Assembly: GCF_004336805.1 (NCBI RefSeq)
Contig: NZ_SJXM01000001.1
Coordinates: 62,001-126,000 of the forward strand
Origin: Aeromicrobium sp. IC_218
GTDB lineage: Bacteria; Actinomycetota; Actinomycetes; Propionibacteriales; Nocardioidaceae
Direction: 5' to 3'
Length of the DNA: 64,000 nt
Each line of letters opens with the position of its first letter. The first letter of the stretch is position 1. Of this stretch, positions 34,046-43,731 are shown in pieces. A program made the translations under genes and the position numbers. Under the pieces are notes generated by a model. That model was not told the origin of the DNA. It did no database searches and was given only the letters and a program-made list of their open reading frames with translations.

Positions 34046-37000
34046 ATGCTCGGCTCGCGTCCCCGCCCCGCCCACCGACGTCCCACGCGCCGCGCGCCCC
34101 GTGCGCTCGTGCTGCTCGCCGGGCTCCTCGTCCTCGCCGGACTCACCCCGCCGGCGGCCGCCGCGGGCCAGTCGTTCGTCGGCATCGAGAAGGAGATCGC
34201 GGGCGCCACCAGCGGCACCCCGACGTTCGCGCCGGGCGCGACGGTCGAGTACCGGCTGAAGGTGACGTGCAGCGCCGTCGACGCCGGCTCCTACTGCGAG
34301 AACGCGTCGGTCGTGGACCCGCTGCCGGAGCCGCTCGAGCTCGCGGCCAGCAACCCGGTCACGGTCACCTACACCTCGGGCACGTCGAACGTCGCGGTCA
34401 GCGGGCGCCGCGCGACGGTCACGTTCACCACCCCAGGCACGGGCGCGGGCCTGCGCGCCGGCTCCGAGGCGACGATCACCATCCGCGCGATCGTCCCGGC
34501 GGACGTCTCGGCCGACCTGGACGCCACGACGCTCACCAACACGGCCACGATCGACGCCGACAACGCCGACGCCGCCACGTCGTCGGCCGACCTGCGCCTC
34601 GCGGTCACCACCGCCCTCGGCTCGTCGGTCACCAAGGCCGTCGACCCCGGCACGGTGCCCGCCGTGCCGAATCGCGACGTCGACTACACGCTGACCGCCG
34701 CCAACACGTCCAACGTGACCGTCGACCGGCTCGTCCTGCAGGACCCGGCCGACGGCACCCCGTCGCCGCTGCAGCACCTGGACCTGGTCGACCTGGAGAC
34801 GCTGACCCTGCCGCGCGGCGCCGACCGGGTGCAGCTGGACTGGTTCGACGGCACGACCTGGCACACCGGCACCCCGGTGGCGCCGCCGAGCGACCCGAGC
34901 ACGCTGCTCCCAGCGACCCCGGCCGACGTCCAGGGCCTGCGGTTCGTGTTCACCAAGGACGGTGGACGCCTGCCCGCGTCCGGCTCCGACACCGCCGTGG
35001 TGCGCCTGGCGACGCGGACGAACGCGTCCGTCTCGGCGCTGCCGTCCGGCACGACGACCGTGCCGAACCGGGCCGGCACCTGGGTCGAGCGCGCCTCGTC
35101 CAGCAGCACCCCGGTCACCGCCGACCGCCCGCTCTCGATCGTCAGCACGCCGCCGCAGGTGGCCGTCACCAAGCAGTTCGCCCGCGACACGCTCGTCGCC
35201 GGGCAGGGCACGACGGTGACGCTGCGCGCGACCAACCGCGGCAAGCCGGTCAACCGCCTCGTCGTGGCCGAGCCCGGACCGGGCGGCGCCGACCTGCACG
35301 ACCAGGGCCTCGTCTTCGGCGGCTTCACCTCGGCGCTCGAGTGGCCGGCGGGTGCGACGTCCGCGGCGATCGTCTACCGCCTCGCGGGCGGCGGGACGTT
35401 CGACGCCGGCAGCACCACGACCGCCGACACGCTGCCCGTGCCGGCCGTCTCGGCCGTCGACCCGGCCGACGTGGTCGGCTTCACGGTCACCTTCAGCGCG
35501 CCGGCCGGCGAGGACGTCATCGACGAGTCCGCCGCCGCGACCGTGCCGTTCACCGTGACGGCCTCCGCCGGTGCCGACCTCACCGCGACCAACACCACCG
35601 AGGCCACCGTCGTCGACACCGACGGCGGCACCGCCTCGGACGTCGCGTCCGACGACGTCACCGTCAGCCCGGTGCGGGTCAGCACCCGCGTCACCAAGGG
35701 CATCGTCCGCGACGAGATGTGGTCGGTCGCCGGCTCCAGCAGCCGCGTCGGCTACACCGCCCGGGTCAACGACACCGGTGCGGACGCCTCGACGGTGGGC
35801 GCAGACCGCCTCGTCGTCGAGGACTCCAGCGCCACCTCGCCGGACTTCTGGCGCAGCTTCGACCTGACCGCCGTCGGTCCGGTCGCCGTGCCCACGAACG
35901 CCAACCTCTCGGTCGAGTACCTGGAGGCCGGCACCTGGAAGACGCTGACCGGCGCGACGGGCGGCGCCACGCTGTCCTACGGCGTCCCGGCGTCCGTGCG
36001 CGCGGTCGCCGAGGGCTTCCGCATGGTCTTCACGCCGAAGCGGGCCGGCGGCGTGCTCGAGCCCGGCTTCGAGGTCGGCCCGTACGTCAAGGTGGCCGTG
36101 CGCAGCACCGAGCGCGGCGGCTCCGCCCCGGTCGCCGGCACCGACCGCCGGCTCGACAACACGGCGTCCGCCACGGTGCAGAGCGCCGCCGCGTCGCCGT
36201 CCACCGACACGGAGACCGCCTCCGACGCGGTCGACCTGCGGTCGCTCGACGGCGGCGCGGGCGCCGGGCTGCACCCCGACCTCGTCCTCAAGGACTGGCT
36301 GGGCGACGCCGACACCTACACCGCGCTCACCGACGACGTCCGCACCGTGCGGCTGCGCTGGGGCACCGACGGCCTGCCCATGGACTCGGTCACCCTGACC
36401 GACGACCCGACGACGCCGGTGAAGGACTCCTTCTACGACGCCTTCGACCTGTACCGCGTCCGCCCGATCCTGCCGGCCGCCGGCGGCGTCCCCAACGCGG
36501 CGATCGACCCCGACATCGCGTACGACCGCGTCACCAGCGTCCAGCTGCTCATGAACGGCACCTGGACCGACCGGACGGTCGCCGCCTGCGCCAGCGGCTG
36601 CGACGGCCGCTTCCCCGGGTACGAGCTCAGCGCCGCCGAGCGCGAGCAGACCACGGCCGTGCGCCTCACCTTCGCCGAGGGCAGCGCCCGCACCGCCACC
36701 AGCGACCCGGCAGTCGGCTCGGGCGTCTCGTCGGAGTCCGACGAGCGCCCGGTCTACCTCGACCTGGGCATCCGCAAGACCCTGCGCAGCGACCCGGCGC
36801 AGTACGTGCTGGGCACGACGCACGCGTACGGCTACAACACCGGCACCGCCGGCCTGGTCGACAACCACGTCCGGGCCACCGCCACGCTCGGCGGCGCGAC
36901 GTACACCGACGACGCCGACGCCCAGGCGACGATCCTGGACACGCCGCTGAACCTCACGCTCAGCAAGACGTTCGACCAGACCGAGCTGCCCGTGCCGCCC

Positions 37001-40000
37001 GCCGGCACGACGCAGGAGAACTACCCGCTCATCGACGCGACGCTCGTCGCGACCAACACGACGCAGCAGTACGTGCGCCAGGTGACGGTCGAGGACCCCG
37101 CGCCGTCGTCGACGAGCGTCTACGAGAACCTCAACCTCTACCGGATCCAGTCGGTCGGGACGATGACCGGCCTGCCCGCGGCGAAGACGTCGGTACAGCT
37201 GACCTGGGAGTCCGGCTACACCCCCGCCGACGCCGGCCCGTTCACCATCGCCGAGGCCCAGGCGCTCCCGTCGGACGTCCTCGCCCACGTCACCGGCGTC
37301 AAGGTCGTGCACGGCGAGGCCGGCGACGTCCCGGCGATCCCGGCCGACGCGTCCTCCACCGTCGTGCTCACGTACCAGCTGCGCGAGCAGGGCCGCACCG
37401 ACACGTCGTGGCGCCCGGCCGAGACGACGACGCCGTACGTGAACGTCGCCGAGGCGACCGTCGACAGCCCCGGCGGCTTCGGTGGCGGCAGCACCGGAAG
37501 CAACACCCGCACCCGCACCGCGCAGGACGACTTCGTGCTCGGCGAGGTGACGTACGACGTCGCCGTGACCAAGGAGATCCGCACGGCCAACGGCGCGGCG
37601 CTCGTCCCCACCCGGTACGAGGACGACGTCAAGGACTACTCCGTCCGCATCACCGGGCGTCCGAGCGGCACCGCCCGCACCGAGACGCTCACGCTGCGCG
37701 ACGAGGACCTGTCGTTCTGGAACGCCTTCCGGCTCACCTCGGCGTCCGCGGTGAAGTACACCGTGCCCGCGACGCGCACGCCGGTGAACGCGGCCCGCGT
37801 CAGCGTCCTCGTCGCCGACCTCGGCGTCGACGGCAACGACGCGCTCACCGTCACCTGCGAGGGCTCGACCGACCTGTCGGGCTGCTGGCGCACCGGCGCG
37901 TGGCAGACCGTCACCGGTGCGGCCGGCGCGACGATCAACCTCGCCCTGCCGGCCGGCGTGACCGCGGCGGACGTCGTCGGCGTCCGCGTCGAGACGCAGA
38001 GCCAGGTGGGCGGCAGCCCGGTGCTGTGGGAGCGCCCGACCAACCCGGTCGTGCGCCTCGACCTGCTCGTCACGCGCCGCGACCAGCTGCGCGTCGGCCT
38101 GGGCGGCGCGACCGACCAGCCGGTGCCGTCGACCCTGTCGACCATGGCCCTCGCGCCCGGCGAGCCGACCCGCGGCCGGATCACCGACGACGCCCGCGCC
38201 GACGGACTGGCCCGCTGGAACACCTCCGGCGGCGGTCCGACGCCGACCTACTCGGCGAGCGACGACGTCACGACGAGCACGCTCGTCCAGCACCGCACGA
38301 ACGCGGTCAAGGTGACCAAGGTGCCCGGACCGGGCTCCACGGACGACCTGTTCCTGCCCAGCGAGACGATCCCCTACAAGATGGTCGTCACCAACACCGG
38401 CGACCGCACGATGCGTGACGTCGTGCTGACCGACGAGATCACCACGGACGCCGGCGGCTCCCGCCTGGTCGCGCCCGACGGCGACGCGTCGTTCGGCTTC
38501 GCCCTGTTCAACGCCCAGACCGGTGGCACCAGCCAGTCCGTCACGGGCCTGGCCGCCCACCTGGACGAGACGACCGGCGAGGTCGCCTTCACGGTGCCGG
38601 CCGGCTTCACGCTGCCGAAGAGCTGGCGCCTGGAGATCACCGCCGGGCTGCGCCTGCGCGGCGACCTCGCGCCCGACACGACGGTCGACAACACCGTCAC
38701 GGTGCGATCGGACCGGATCTTCGACCAGTGCCGGTCCTCGCACGACGCCTACACCGCCGACGCCGCGCTCGCGACGACCACCGGCGTGGTCGACTGCGCC
38801 GCCGACACGACCGTCCGCACGCAGCTCAGCTCGGAGGTCGCGATCGAGAAGCGGGTCAAGGGCGTCGCCGCCGGCGTGCCCGGCGCGCCCGCCGGCGACC
38901 CGAACCACGACGACCTCGGCGTGCTCGCCTACGGTCGCGCCGACGACAGCGCGTGTCGCACGCCGGACGCGGAGGGCTACTACACGTCGCCGTGCGTGCC
39001 GATCACCCGGCCGGGCGGCACCGAGAGCTGGAAGCTGCGCCTGGAGAACCGCGGCAACGTCGCCGCCAACCGCATCGCGCTGATCGACGTGCTGCCCGCC
39101 GCCGGCGACGAGGGCGTCATCCTGCCCGTCGCCCGCGCGTCGCAGTTCCGCCCGGTGTTCGCCGGGAACGTCGAGGCCCACGGCCTCGGCGCCGACGCGA
39201 CGGTCACGACGTACTACCTGACCTCGGTCCCGTCGCGCACCTGCAACGCGGCCGACGTCCAGCACAGCCTGAACAGCCTCGCGACGTCGAACGCCTGCTA
39301 CGCGCAGGTGTCGGGCGGGCGCGGCTGGCAGGAGCTGACCGCGTCCACCCCGGCCTCGGTGCTCGAGGACGTCCGCGCCGTCAAGGTCGTCGTCACCTAC
39401 CCGGCCGGCCAGGGCCTGCCGGCCGGGGCGACGGGTGCCATCACGTTCGACACGACGACGCCCGCCGCCAGCGACGTCGCGACGGCCGCCATGGCCGACC
39501 CGATCGCCTGGAACTCGTTCGCGTCCGCCTCGCGCTCGCTCGGCGCGGGCTCGCAGCCGGCGACGACGTCGTCGGTGCTGGAGCCGAACAAGGTGGGCGT
39601 CGCCATGGCCACCGGCACGATCGACCTGGCCAAGGCCGTCGAGCTGCCGGCCGGTGCCGGGTGGGGCTCGCTCGTGCCCGGATCGTTCCGCTTCGACCTG
39701 CAGTGCACGTCGGCCGGCGAGGACGTCGACCTGGTCGACGGCAGCGGCGCCGCCCTGACCCGCGTGACCCTCCCGGTCGGCGGCACCGTGCACGTCAACG
39801 ACGGCGGGTCCGGCACCTACGGCCGGGTCAACCTGCCGCTGTTCGCCGACTGCTCGCTGGACGAGGTCGACTCGGCCGGCGCGACGGTGACGTTCGCGCC
39901 GACCGACGCGACGGCCACGGTCGTGCGCGACTACGCCGGCGCCGCGAACGTGCACCACCCGTTCCGCGCCACGGCGGCGACGCCGGAGAAGGTCACCGCG

Positions 40001-42244
40001 ACCAACGACTTCGCCTCGGCCGGCTTCACGCTGACCAAGCGGGTCGACGACGGCGGCGCCGTGCACGAGACCGGCTCGCCGGTGACCTACGGCCCGTTCG
40101 ACTTCGCGGTCGCCTGCACCTGGTTGGGCTCCCCGGTGACGCTGCCGGACGGCGGCGCCGTGACGCTGGCCGACGGCGAGTCGCACACGCTCGACGGCCT
40201 GCCCGCCGGTGCGAGCTGCACCGTCGAGGAGACCGACCACGGCGGCGCCGACACGGTGACCGCCACCGTGACCGGGGCGACGGCGACCGGGCCGGCCGAC
40301 GAGCCGACCTTCGTCCTGGCGGCCGACACGGCGTCGGGCCCGGCCCAGGCGGTCGAGTTCGAGAACGCCTACACGGCCGCCGCGCTCGAGATCACCAAGC
40401 AGGTCACCGGCCCCGGTGCCGCGGCCTGGGGACGTCCGCAGGACTTCGAGGTGCGCCTGGTCTGCACCCTGGCCGACCCGAGCGACCCGTCGGCCACCCC
40501 GCGCACCGTCCACGACGACACGCACACCCTGCGTGACGGCGAGACGTGGCGCGTCGTCGGCCTGCCGACCGGCGCCGAGTGCGTCGCCACCGAGCCCGAC
40601 GACGGTGGCGCCACGAGCACGTCCTACGAGCTCGACGGCACCGCGCTGACCGCGGGCGACGCGTTCACGATCGGTGCGACCTCGCGCGACCTGGAGGTGA
40701 CCAACCGCTTCGAGCTGGGCGCGGTGGCCGCCACCAAGGCGCTCGACGGCGACGCGGCGGACACCACCTGGGCCGGTCACGGCGTCACCGCGGCGGGCCA
40801 CTACGACCTGACGCTCACCTGCTACCCGCTCACGGGTCCCGGCACCTGGGACGCGACCGCGCTGGCCGTGCCCGGCGGTGCGGTGCGCACCGCGGTCGGC
40901 GCCGCGACGGTCACGTGGGACGGTCTGCCGGCCGGCGCCCGCTGCGGCGTCGTGGAGTCGGCGGCGAACCCGTACACGCCGCACGTCGTCGTCGTGGCCC
41001 CGACCGTCGTGGTCGGCGACGACGAGAGCACCCCGGTCGCCGTCACGGTGACGAACACCTACGCGTCCGGCGAGCTCGAGGTCGCCAAGGTCGTCACCGG
41101 TGACGGTGCCGCCCACGCTCCGGCCTCGTTCGCCATGACCGTCACCTGCACCTGGGGTGGCACGACGCTGCCGCTGGTCGACGGTGGCCGGATCGCGGTG
41201 GCCGGCGACGGCACCCCGACCGTGGTCGCCGGGCTGCCCGTCGGCGCCACCTGCGGCGTCGTCGAGGACGACGCCCAGCAGACCTCCGTGTCGTACTCGG
41301 CCGACTCGGTCGTCGTCGGCAGCGCGCCGGTGCGCGTGACGGTGACGAACGACTACCGCCTCGGCGGGCTGCAGGTCGTCAAGCGTCTCCAGGGCGTCGG
41401 CGCCCCGGTCGCGCAGGGGCCGTTCACCTTCGCCGTCACCTGCGACCTGGCCGGCACCCGCGTGCTGGACGAGACGCTGACGCTGAAGACCGGCGCCGGA
41501 CGCACCGAGCTGCGCTCGCGCGTGCTCGGCGGCATCCCGGTCCGCTCGCGCTGCACGGTGACCGAGACGGACGCCGGCGACGCGGTGCGCGCCGCCGCGC
41601 CCCGCACCGTCACGGTGACCGACGCCGCGGTCACGACGCCGGTGCAGGTCGTGCAGGTCAACACCTTCGCGGCCGGGACGATCGCGGTGACCAAGCGGGT
41701 CACCGGCCCGTTCCGCCACCACGAGCTGCTCGACGAGCACCCCTTCACGGTGCGGGTCGTCTGCGAGCTGGACGGCCGCCGCGTGCTGGAGAAGGACGTC
41801 AAGGTGCTCGCGCGCCGCACGGTCGTCGTCCAGCGCGGTGGCAAGCCGGCCCTGCTGCCGGTCGGCGCCCGCTGCTGGGGCCGCGAGACCGTCGACCACG
41901 GCGCGACCTCGACGAAGGTCGACCACGGCACGCCGTCCACGGCCTCGGTCGTGACCGCCGGCTCGACGACCGCGGTGCAGCGCTCGACCATCCGCGTGAC
42001 GAACGACTTCCAGACGGCGCCGCGGGTCAAGGGCGCCAGCCTGGAGGACGACGCCACGTCGACCGAGGACGGCCGCGACGACGACGGCACCGACGGTGAC
42101 GACCGCGACGTGGCCGGCCGTGACGACCGCGCCGGTCTGCCCGACGCGGGCTCGCCCGCCTCGCCGTGGATGGTGCTCGGCGGCGGCCTGGCCGTCGTCC
42201 TGGGCGCGGTCCTGCTGCTCGTCGGACGTCGGCGCCGCGCGTGA
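34046..42244 (+). CDS. Giant wall-anchored repeat protein (DUF11-like and DUF5979 domains)
   Basis: 2,732 residues. N-terminal signal peptide after an Arg-rich stretch (ALVLLAGLLVLAGL, cleavage near PAAAAG). Residues about 40-1,850 hold a series of DUF11-like β-sandwich units, each with a V-T-K core strand and ...ATNT/...VEDP motifs. Residues about 1,850-2,650 hold seven DUF5979-type units opening with TIDLAKAVE, FTLTKRVDD, LEITKQVTG, AATKALDGD, LEVAKVVTG, LQVVKRLQG and IAVTKRVTG; units with paired cysteines and a late Glu recall isopeptide- or disulfide-locked stalk domains. Then an Asp-rich spacer, LPDAG (about 2,698), one helix and RRRRA: a sortase-type anchor. ATG at 34046 gives a good signal peptide. 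No sortase is in the window. Likely adhesin or stalk; ligand unknown. Confidence 0.85.
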   Translation: MLGSRPRPAHRRPTRRAPRALVLLAGLLVLAGLTPPAAAAGQSFVGIEKEIAGATSGTPTFAPGATVEYRLKVTCSAVDAGSYCENASVVDPLPEPLELAASNPVTVTYTSGTSNVAVSGRRATVTFTTPGTGAGLRAGSEATITIRAIVPADVSADLDATTLTNTATIDADNADAATSSADLRLAVTTALGSSVTKAVDPGTVPAVPNRDVDYTLTAANTSNVTVDRLVLQDPADGTPSPLQHLDLVDLETLTLPRGADRVQLDWFDGTTWHTGTPVAPPSDPSTLLPATPADVQGLRFVFTKDGGRLPASGSDTAVVRLATRTNASVSALPSGTTTVPNRAGTWVERASSSSTPVTADRPLSIVSTPPQVAVTKQFARDTLVAGQGTTVTLRATNRGKPVNRLVVAEPGPGGADLHDQGLVFGGFTSALEWPAGATSAAIVYRLAGGGTFDAGSTTTADTLPVPAVSAVDPADVVGFTVTFSAPAGEDVIDESAAATVPFTVTASAGADLTATNTTEATVVDTDGGTASDVASDDVTVSPVRVSTRVTKGIVRDEMWSVAGSSSRVGYTARVNDTGADASTVGADRLVVEDSSATSPDFWRSFDLTAVGPVAVPTNANLSVEYLEAGTWKTLTGATGGATLSYGVPASVRAVAEGFRMVFTPKRAGGVLEPGFEVGPYVKVAVRSTERGGSAPVAGTDRRLDNTASATVQSAAASPSTDTETASDAVDLRSLDGGAGAGLHPDLVLKDWLGDADTYTALTDDVRTVRLRWGTDGLPMDSVTLTDDPTTPVKDSFYDAFDLYRVRPILPAAGGVPNAAIDPDIAYDRVTSVQLLMNGTWTDRTVAACASGCDGRFPGYELSAAEREQTTAVRLTFAEGSARTATSDPAVGSGVSSESDERPVYLDLGIRKTLRSDPAQYVLGTTHAYGYNTGTAGLVDNHVRATATLGGATYTDDADAQATILDTPLNLTLSKTFDQTELPVPPAGTTQENYPLIDATLVATNTTQQYVRQVTVEDPAPSSTSVYENLNLYRIQSVGTMTGLPAAKTSVQLTWESGYTPADAGPFTIAEAQALPSDVLAHVTGVKVVHGEAGDVPAIPADASSTVVLTYQLREQGRTDTSWRPAETTTPYVNVAEATVDSPGGFGGGSTGSNTRTRTAQDDFVLGEVTYDVAVTKEIRTANGAALVPTRYEDDVKDYSVRITGRPSGTARTETLTLRDEDLSFWNAFRLTSASAVKYTVPATRTPVNAARVSVLVADLGVDGNDALTVTCEGSTDLSGCWRTGAWQTVTGAAGATINLALPAGVTAADVVGVRVETQSQVGGSPVLWERPTNPVVRLDLLVTRRDQLRVGLGGATDQPVPSTLSTMALAPGEPTRGRITDDARADGLARWNTSGGGPTPTYSASDDVTTSTLVQHRTNAVKVTKVPGPGSTDDLFLPSETIPYKMVVTNTGDRTMRDVVLTDEITTDAGGSRLVAPDGDASFGFALFNAQTGGTSQSVTGLAAHLDETTGEVAFTVPAGFTLPKSWRLEITAGLRLRGDLAPDTTVDNTVTVRSDRIFDQCRSSHDAYTADAALATTTGVVDCAADTTVRTQLSSEVAIEKRVKGVAAGVPGAPAGDPNHDDLGVLAYGRADDSACRTPDAEGYYTSPCVPITRPGGTESWKLRLENRGNVAANRIALIDVLPAAGDEGVILPVARASQFRPVFAGNVEAHGLGADATVTTYYLTSVPSRTCNAADVQHSLNSLATSNACYAQVSGGRGWQELTASTPASVLEDVRAVKVVVTYPAGQGLPAGATGAITFDTTTPAASDVATAAMADPIAWNSFASASRSLGAGSQPATTSSVLEPNKVGVAMATGTIDLAKAVELPAGAGWGSLVPGSFRFDLQCTSAGEDVDLVDGSGAALTRVTLPVGGTVHVNDGGSGTYGRVNLPLFADCSLDEVDSAGATVTFAPTDATATVVRDYAGAANVHHPFRATAATPEKVTATNDFASAGFTLTKRVDDGGAVHETGSPVTYGPFDFAVACTWLGSPVTLPDGGAVTLADGESHTLDGLPAGASCTVEETDHGGADTVTATVTGATATGPADEPTFVLAADTASGPAQAVEFENAYTAAALEITKQVTGPGAAAWGRPQDFEVRLVCTLADPSDPSATPRTVHDDTHTLRDGETWRVVGLPTGAECVATEPDDGGATSTSYELDGTALTAGDAFTIGATSRDLEVTNRFELGAVAATKALDGDAADTTWAGHGVTAAGHYDLTLTCYPLTGPGTWDATALAVPGGAVRTAVGAATVTWDGLPAGARCGVVESAANPYTPHVVVVAPTVVVGDDESTPVAVTVTNTYASGELEVAKVVTGDGAAHAPASFAMTVTCTWGGTTLPLVDGGRIAVAGDGTPTVVAGLPVGATCGVVEDDAQQTSVSYSADSVVVGSAPVRVTVTNDYRLGGLQVVKRLQGVGAPVAQGPFTFAVTCDLAGTRVLDETLTLKTGAGRTELRSRVLGGIPVRSRCTVTETDAGDAVRAAAPRTVTVTDAAVTTPVQVVQVNTFAAGTIAVTKRVTGPFRHHELLDEHPFTVRVVCELDGRRVLEKDVKVLARRTVVVQRGGKPALLPVGARCWGRETVDHGATSTKVDHGTPSTASVVTAGSTTAVQRSTIRVTNDFQTAPRVKGASLEDDATSTEDGRDDDGTDGDDRDVAGRDDRAGLPDAGSPASPWMVLGGGLAVVLGAVLLLVGRRRRA

Positions 42245-42249
42245 CCCGC

Positions 42250-42280
42250 ACGGGTGCCCGACCACCGGCCGGGCACCCGT
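42250..42280 (+). terminator. Hairpin terminator after the surface protein gene
   Basis: ACGGGTGCCCG (42250-42260) pairs with CGGGCACCCGT (42270-42280), an 11-bp perfect stem with a 9-nt loop, 5 nt after the stop. Confidence 0.8.
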
Positions 42281-42335
42281 CGCGGCCCGTCCGCGCATGT
42301 GACAGCCTTCAGGCACCTGTCGAGAGGAGCACGAC

Positions 42336-43013
42336 GTGACCGAGCAGACCGCACCCGACTTCGGGACGGTGGCCGTCCTCGGCGGCACCGGACCCCAGGG
42401 CCGGGGCCTGGCCCGCCGCTTCGCGTCCGCCGGCGTCCGCGTCGTGCTGGGCAGCCGCAGCGCCGAGAAGGCCGCGGCGACCGCGGCCGAGCTGGCCGAG
42501 GCGACCGGTGGCGACGTGACCGGCGCGGCCAACGCCGACGCCGCCGCGGCCGGCGACGTCGTGCTGGTGGTCGTCCCGTGGGACGGCCACCGCGAGCTGC
42601 TCACCGAGCTCAAGCCGCAGCTGGACGGCAAGATCGTGGTCGACTGCGTGAACCCGCTCGGCTTCGACAAGCAGGGCCCGTTCGCGCTGAAGGTCGAGGA
42701 GGGGTCGGCGACCGAGCAGGCCGCGGCGATCCTCACCGACAGCCGCGTGGTCGGCGCCTTCCACAACGTCAGCGCGGTGCTGCTCGACGACCCCGAGGTC
42801 ACGTCCGTCGACACCGACGTGCTCGTCCTGGGCGACGACGACCGCGAGGCGACCGACCTCGTGCAGGCGCTCGCCGCGACCATCCCGGGCGTCCGTGGTG
42901 TGTACGGCGGACGCAAGCGCAACGCCCACCAGGTCGAGGCGCTGACGGCCAACCTGATCGCGATGAACCGCCGCTACAAGGCGCACGCGGGCGTCCGCGT
43001 CACCGACGTCTGA
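42336..43013 (+). CDS. npdG: NADPH-dependent F420 reductase
   Basis: 225 residues. Small Rossmann enzyme that moves hydride between NADPH and cofactor F420. Signature sequence: VAVLGGTGPQGRGLARRFA with the NADP-specific loop VVLGSRSAEKA, then VVLVVVPWDGH, VVDCVNPLGFDKQG, VGAFHNVSAVLL and the end GVYGGRKRNAHQVEALTANL. All are characteristic of NpdG/Fno. GTG at 42336 follows GAGAGGAG. It can supply reduced F420 to enzymes such as the luciferase-like oxidoreductase at 53.2-54.3 kb. The TetR gene follows after an operator-like palindrome. Confidence 0.92.
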   Translation: MTEQTAPDFGTVAVLGGTGPQGRGLARRFASAGVRVVLGSRSAEKAAATAAELAEATGGDVTGAANADAAAAGDVVLVVVPWDGHRELLTELKPQLDGKIVVDCVNPLGFDKQGPFALKVEEGSATEQAAAILTDSRVVGAFHNVSAVLLDDPEVTSVDTDVLVLGDDDREATDLVQALAATIPGVRGVYGGRKRNAHQVEALTANLIAMNRRYKAHAGVRVTDV

Positions 43014-43020
43014 GCCAGCC

Positions 43021-43058
43021 CGTTCGAATGGCGGAGAGATCCGCCAGAACGCTATTCT
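43021..43058 (+). promoter_or_regulatory. tetR promoter with palindromic operator
   Basis: TGGCGGA-GAGA-TCCGCCA (43029-43046) is a perfect inverted repeat, and outer arms CGTTC (43021-43025) and GAACG (43047-43051) extend it. TATTCT (43053-43058) is a good -10 box directly downstream, so a bound protein would cover the -35 region. The site fits TetR autoregulation; it may also end npdG transcription, whose stop is 8 nt upstream. Confidence 0.55.
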
Positions 43059-43116
43059 TGCTTCTCCGATGGACATTCGGCCCTGCAATGCCGGGCCGCG
43101 GGCGGAAGAGGTCAGG

Positions 43117-43731
43117 ATGACCGAGACGGGTGACTTCACCGAGATCACCGAGCAGGCGGTGCGCCGGGGACTCAACGGACGCGCCGAGATCGCCGAGGCC
43201 GAGGTGGCCCGGCTGGTCGAGATCGGCCGCGACACGTTGCGCCGCGGCGAGCCGGTGAAGGTGGCCGACGTGGTGAAGGAGGCGTCCGTCTCGATCGACG
43301 CCTTCTACCGCTACTTCGCCGGCAAGGACGCCTTCGTGACCGCCGTCGTCGAGGACGACGTGCGCCGCATCGTCGCCCACGCGCAGGCGCGCATGGCCGA
43401 CCAGGCCGGCAGCCGCGGCAAGATCCGGGCCGCGGTGGCGGCCGTGCTGGCCGACCTCGCCGCCGTCGGGGGAGCGAACCGGCTGCACACGCTGCTGGCC
43501 ACGGCGCCGCCGGTCGCCCGCGGCCGGCAGTCGCTCGAGGACGCGTTCGCCAAGCTGTTCGTCGTGCCCGCGCTGGCGCTGGGCACGCAGGACCCGACGC
43601 GCGACACCCAGGCCGCGGCGGCCGTGCTGCTGAACCGGGTCGAGCGACTGGCCCGCGAGGAGGTCGCGCCCACCGAGGCCGACGAGGACCACGTGGTCGC
43701 GTTCATCCTGCGGGCCGTCGCCCGCACCTAG
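43117..43731 (+). CDS. TetR family transcriptional regulator
   Basis: 204 residues. N-terminal helix-turn-helix ([47 protein letters not shown]) followed by an all-helical ligand domain. ATG at 43117 is chosen because AGAGG lies just before it; an upstream in-frame ATG at 43069 would add 16 residues and shorten the distance to the -10 box. Located between npdG and the convergent copA gene, sharing a CTAG stop with the latter. The target is probably its own promoter; ligand unknown. Confidence 0.85.
   Translation: MTETGDFTEITEQAVRRGLNGRAEIAEAEVARLVEIGRDTLRRGEPVKVADVVKEASVSIDAFYRYFAGKDAFVTAVVEDDVRRIVAHAQARMADQAGSRGKIRAAVAAVLADLAAVGGANRLHTLLATAPPVARGRQSLEDAFAKLFVVPALALGTQDPTRDTQAAAAVLLNRVERLAREEVAPTEADEDHVVAFILRAVART

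Noticed and set aside
32474-42952. A 3,492-codon open frame on the minus strand opposite the LAL regulator and the surface protein
   Set aside because: It is a by-product of high GC and codon bias of the real plus-strand genes; the product is low-complexity Arg/Gly/Ala/Val-rich and has no domain, signal or ribosome site.
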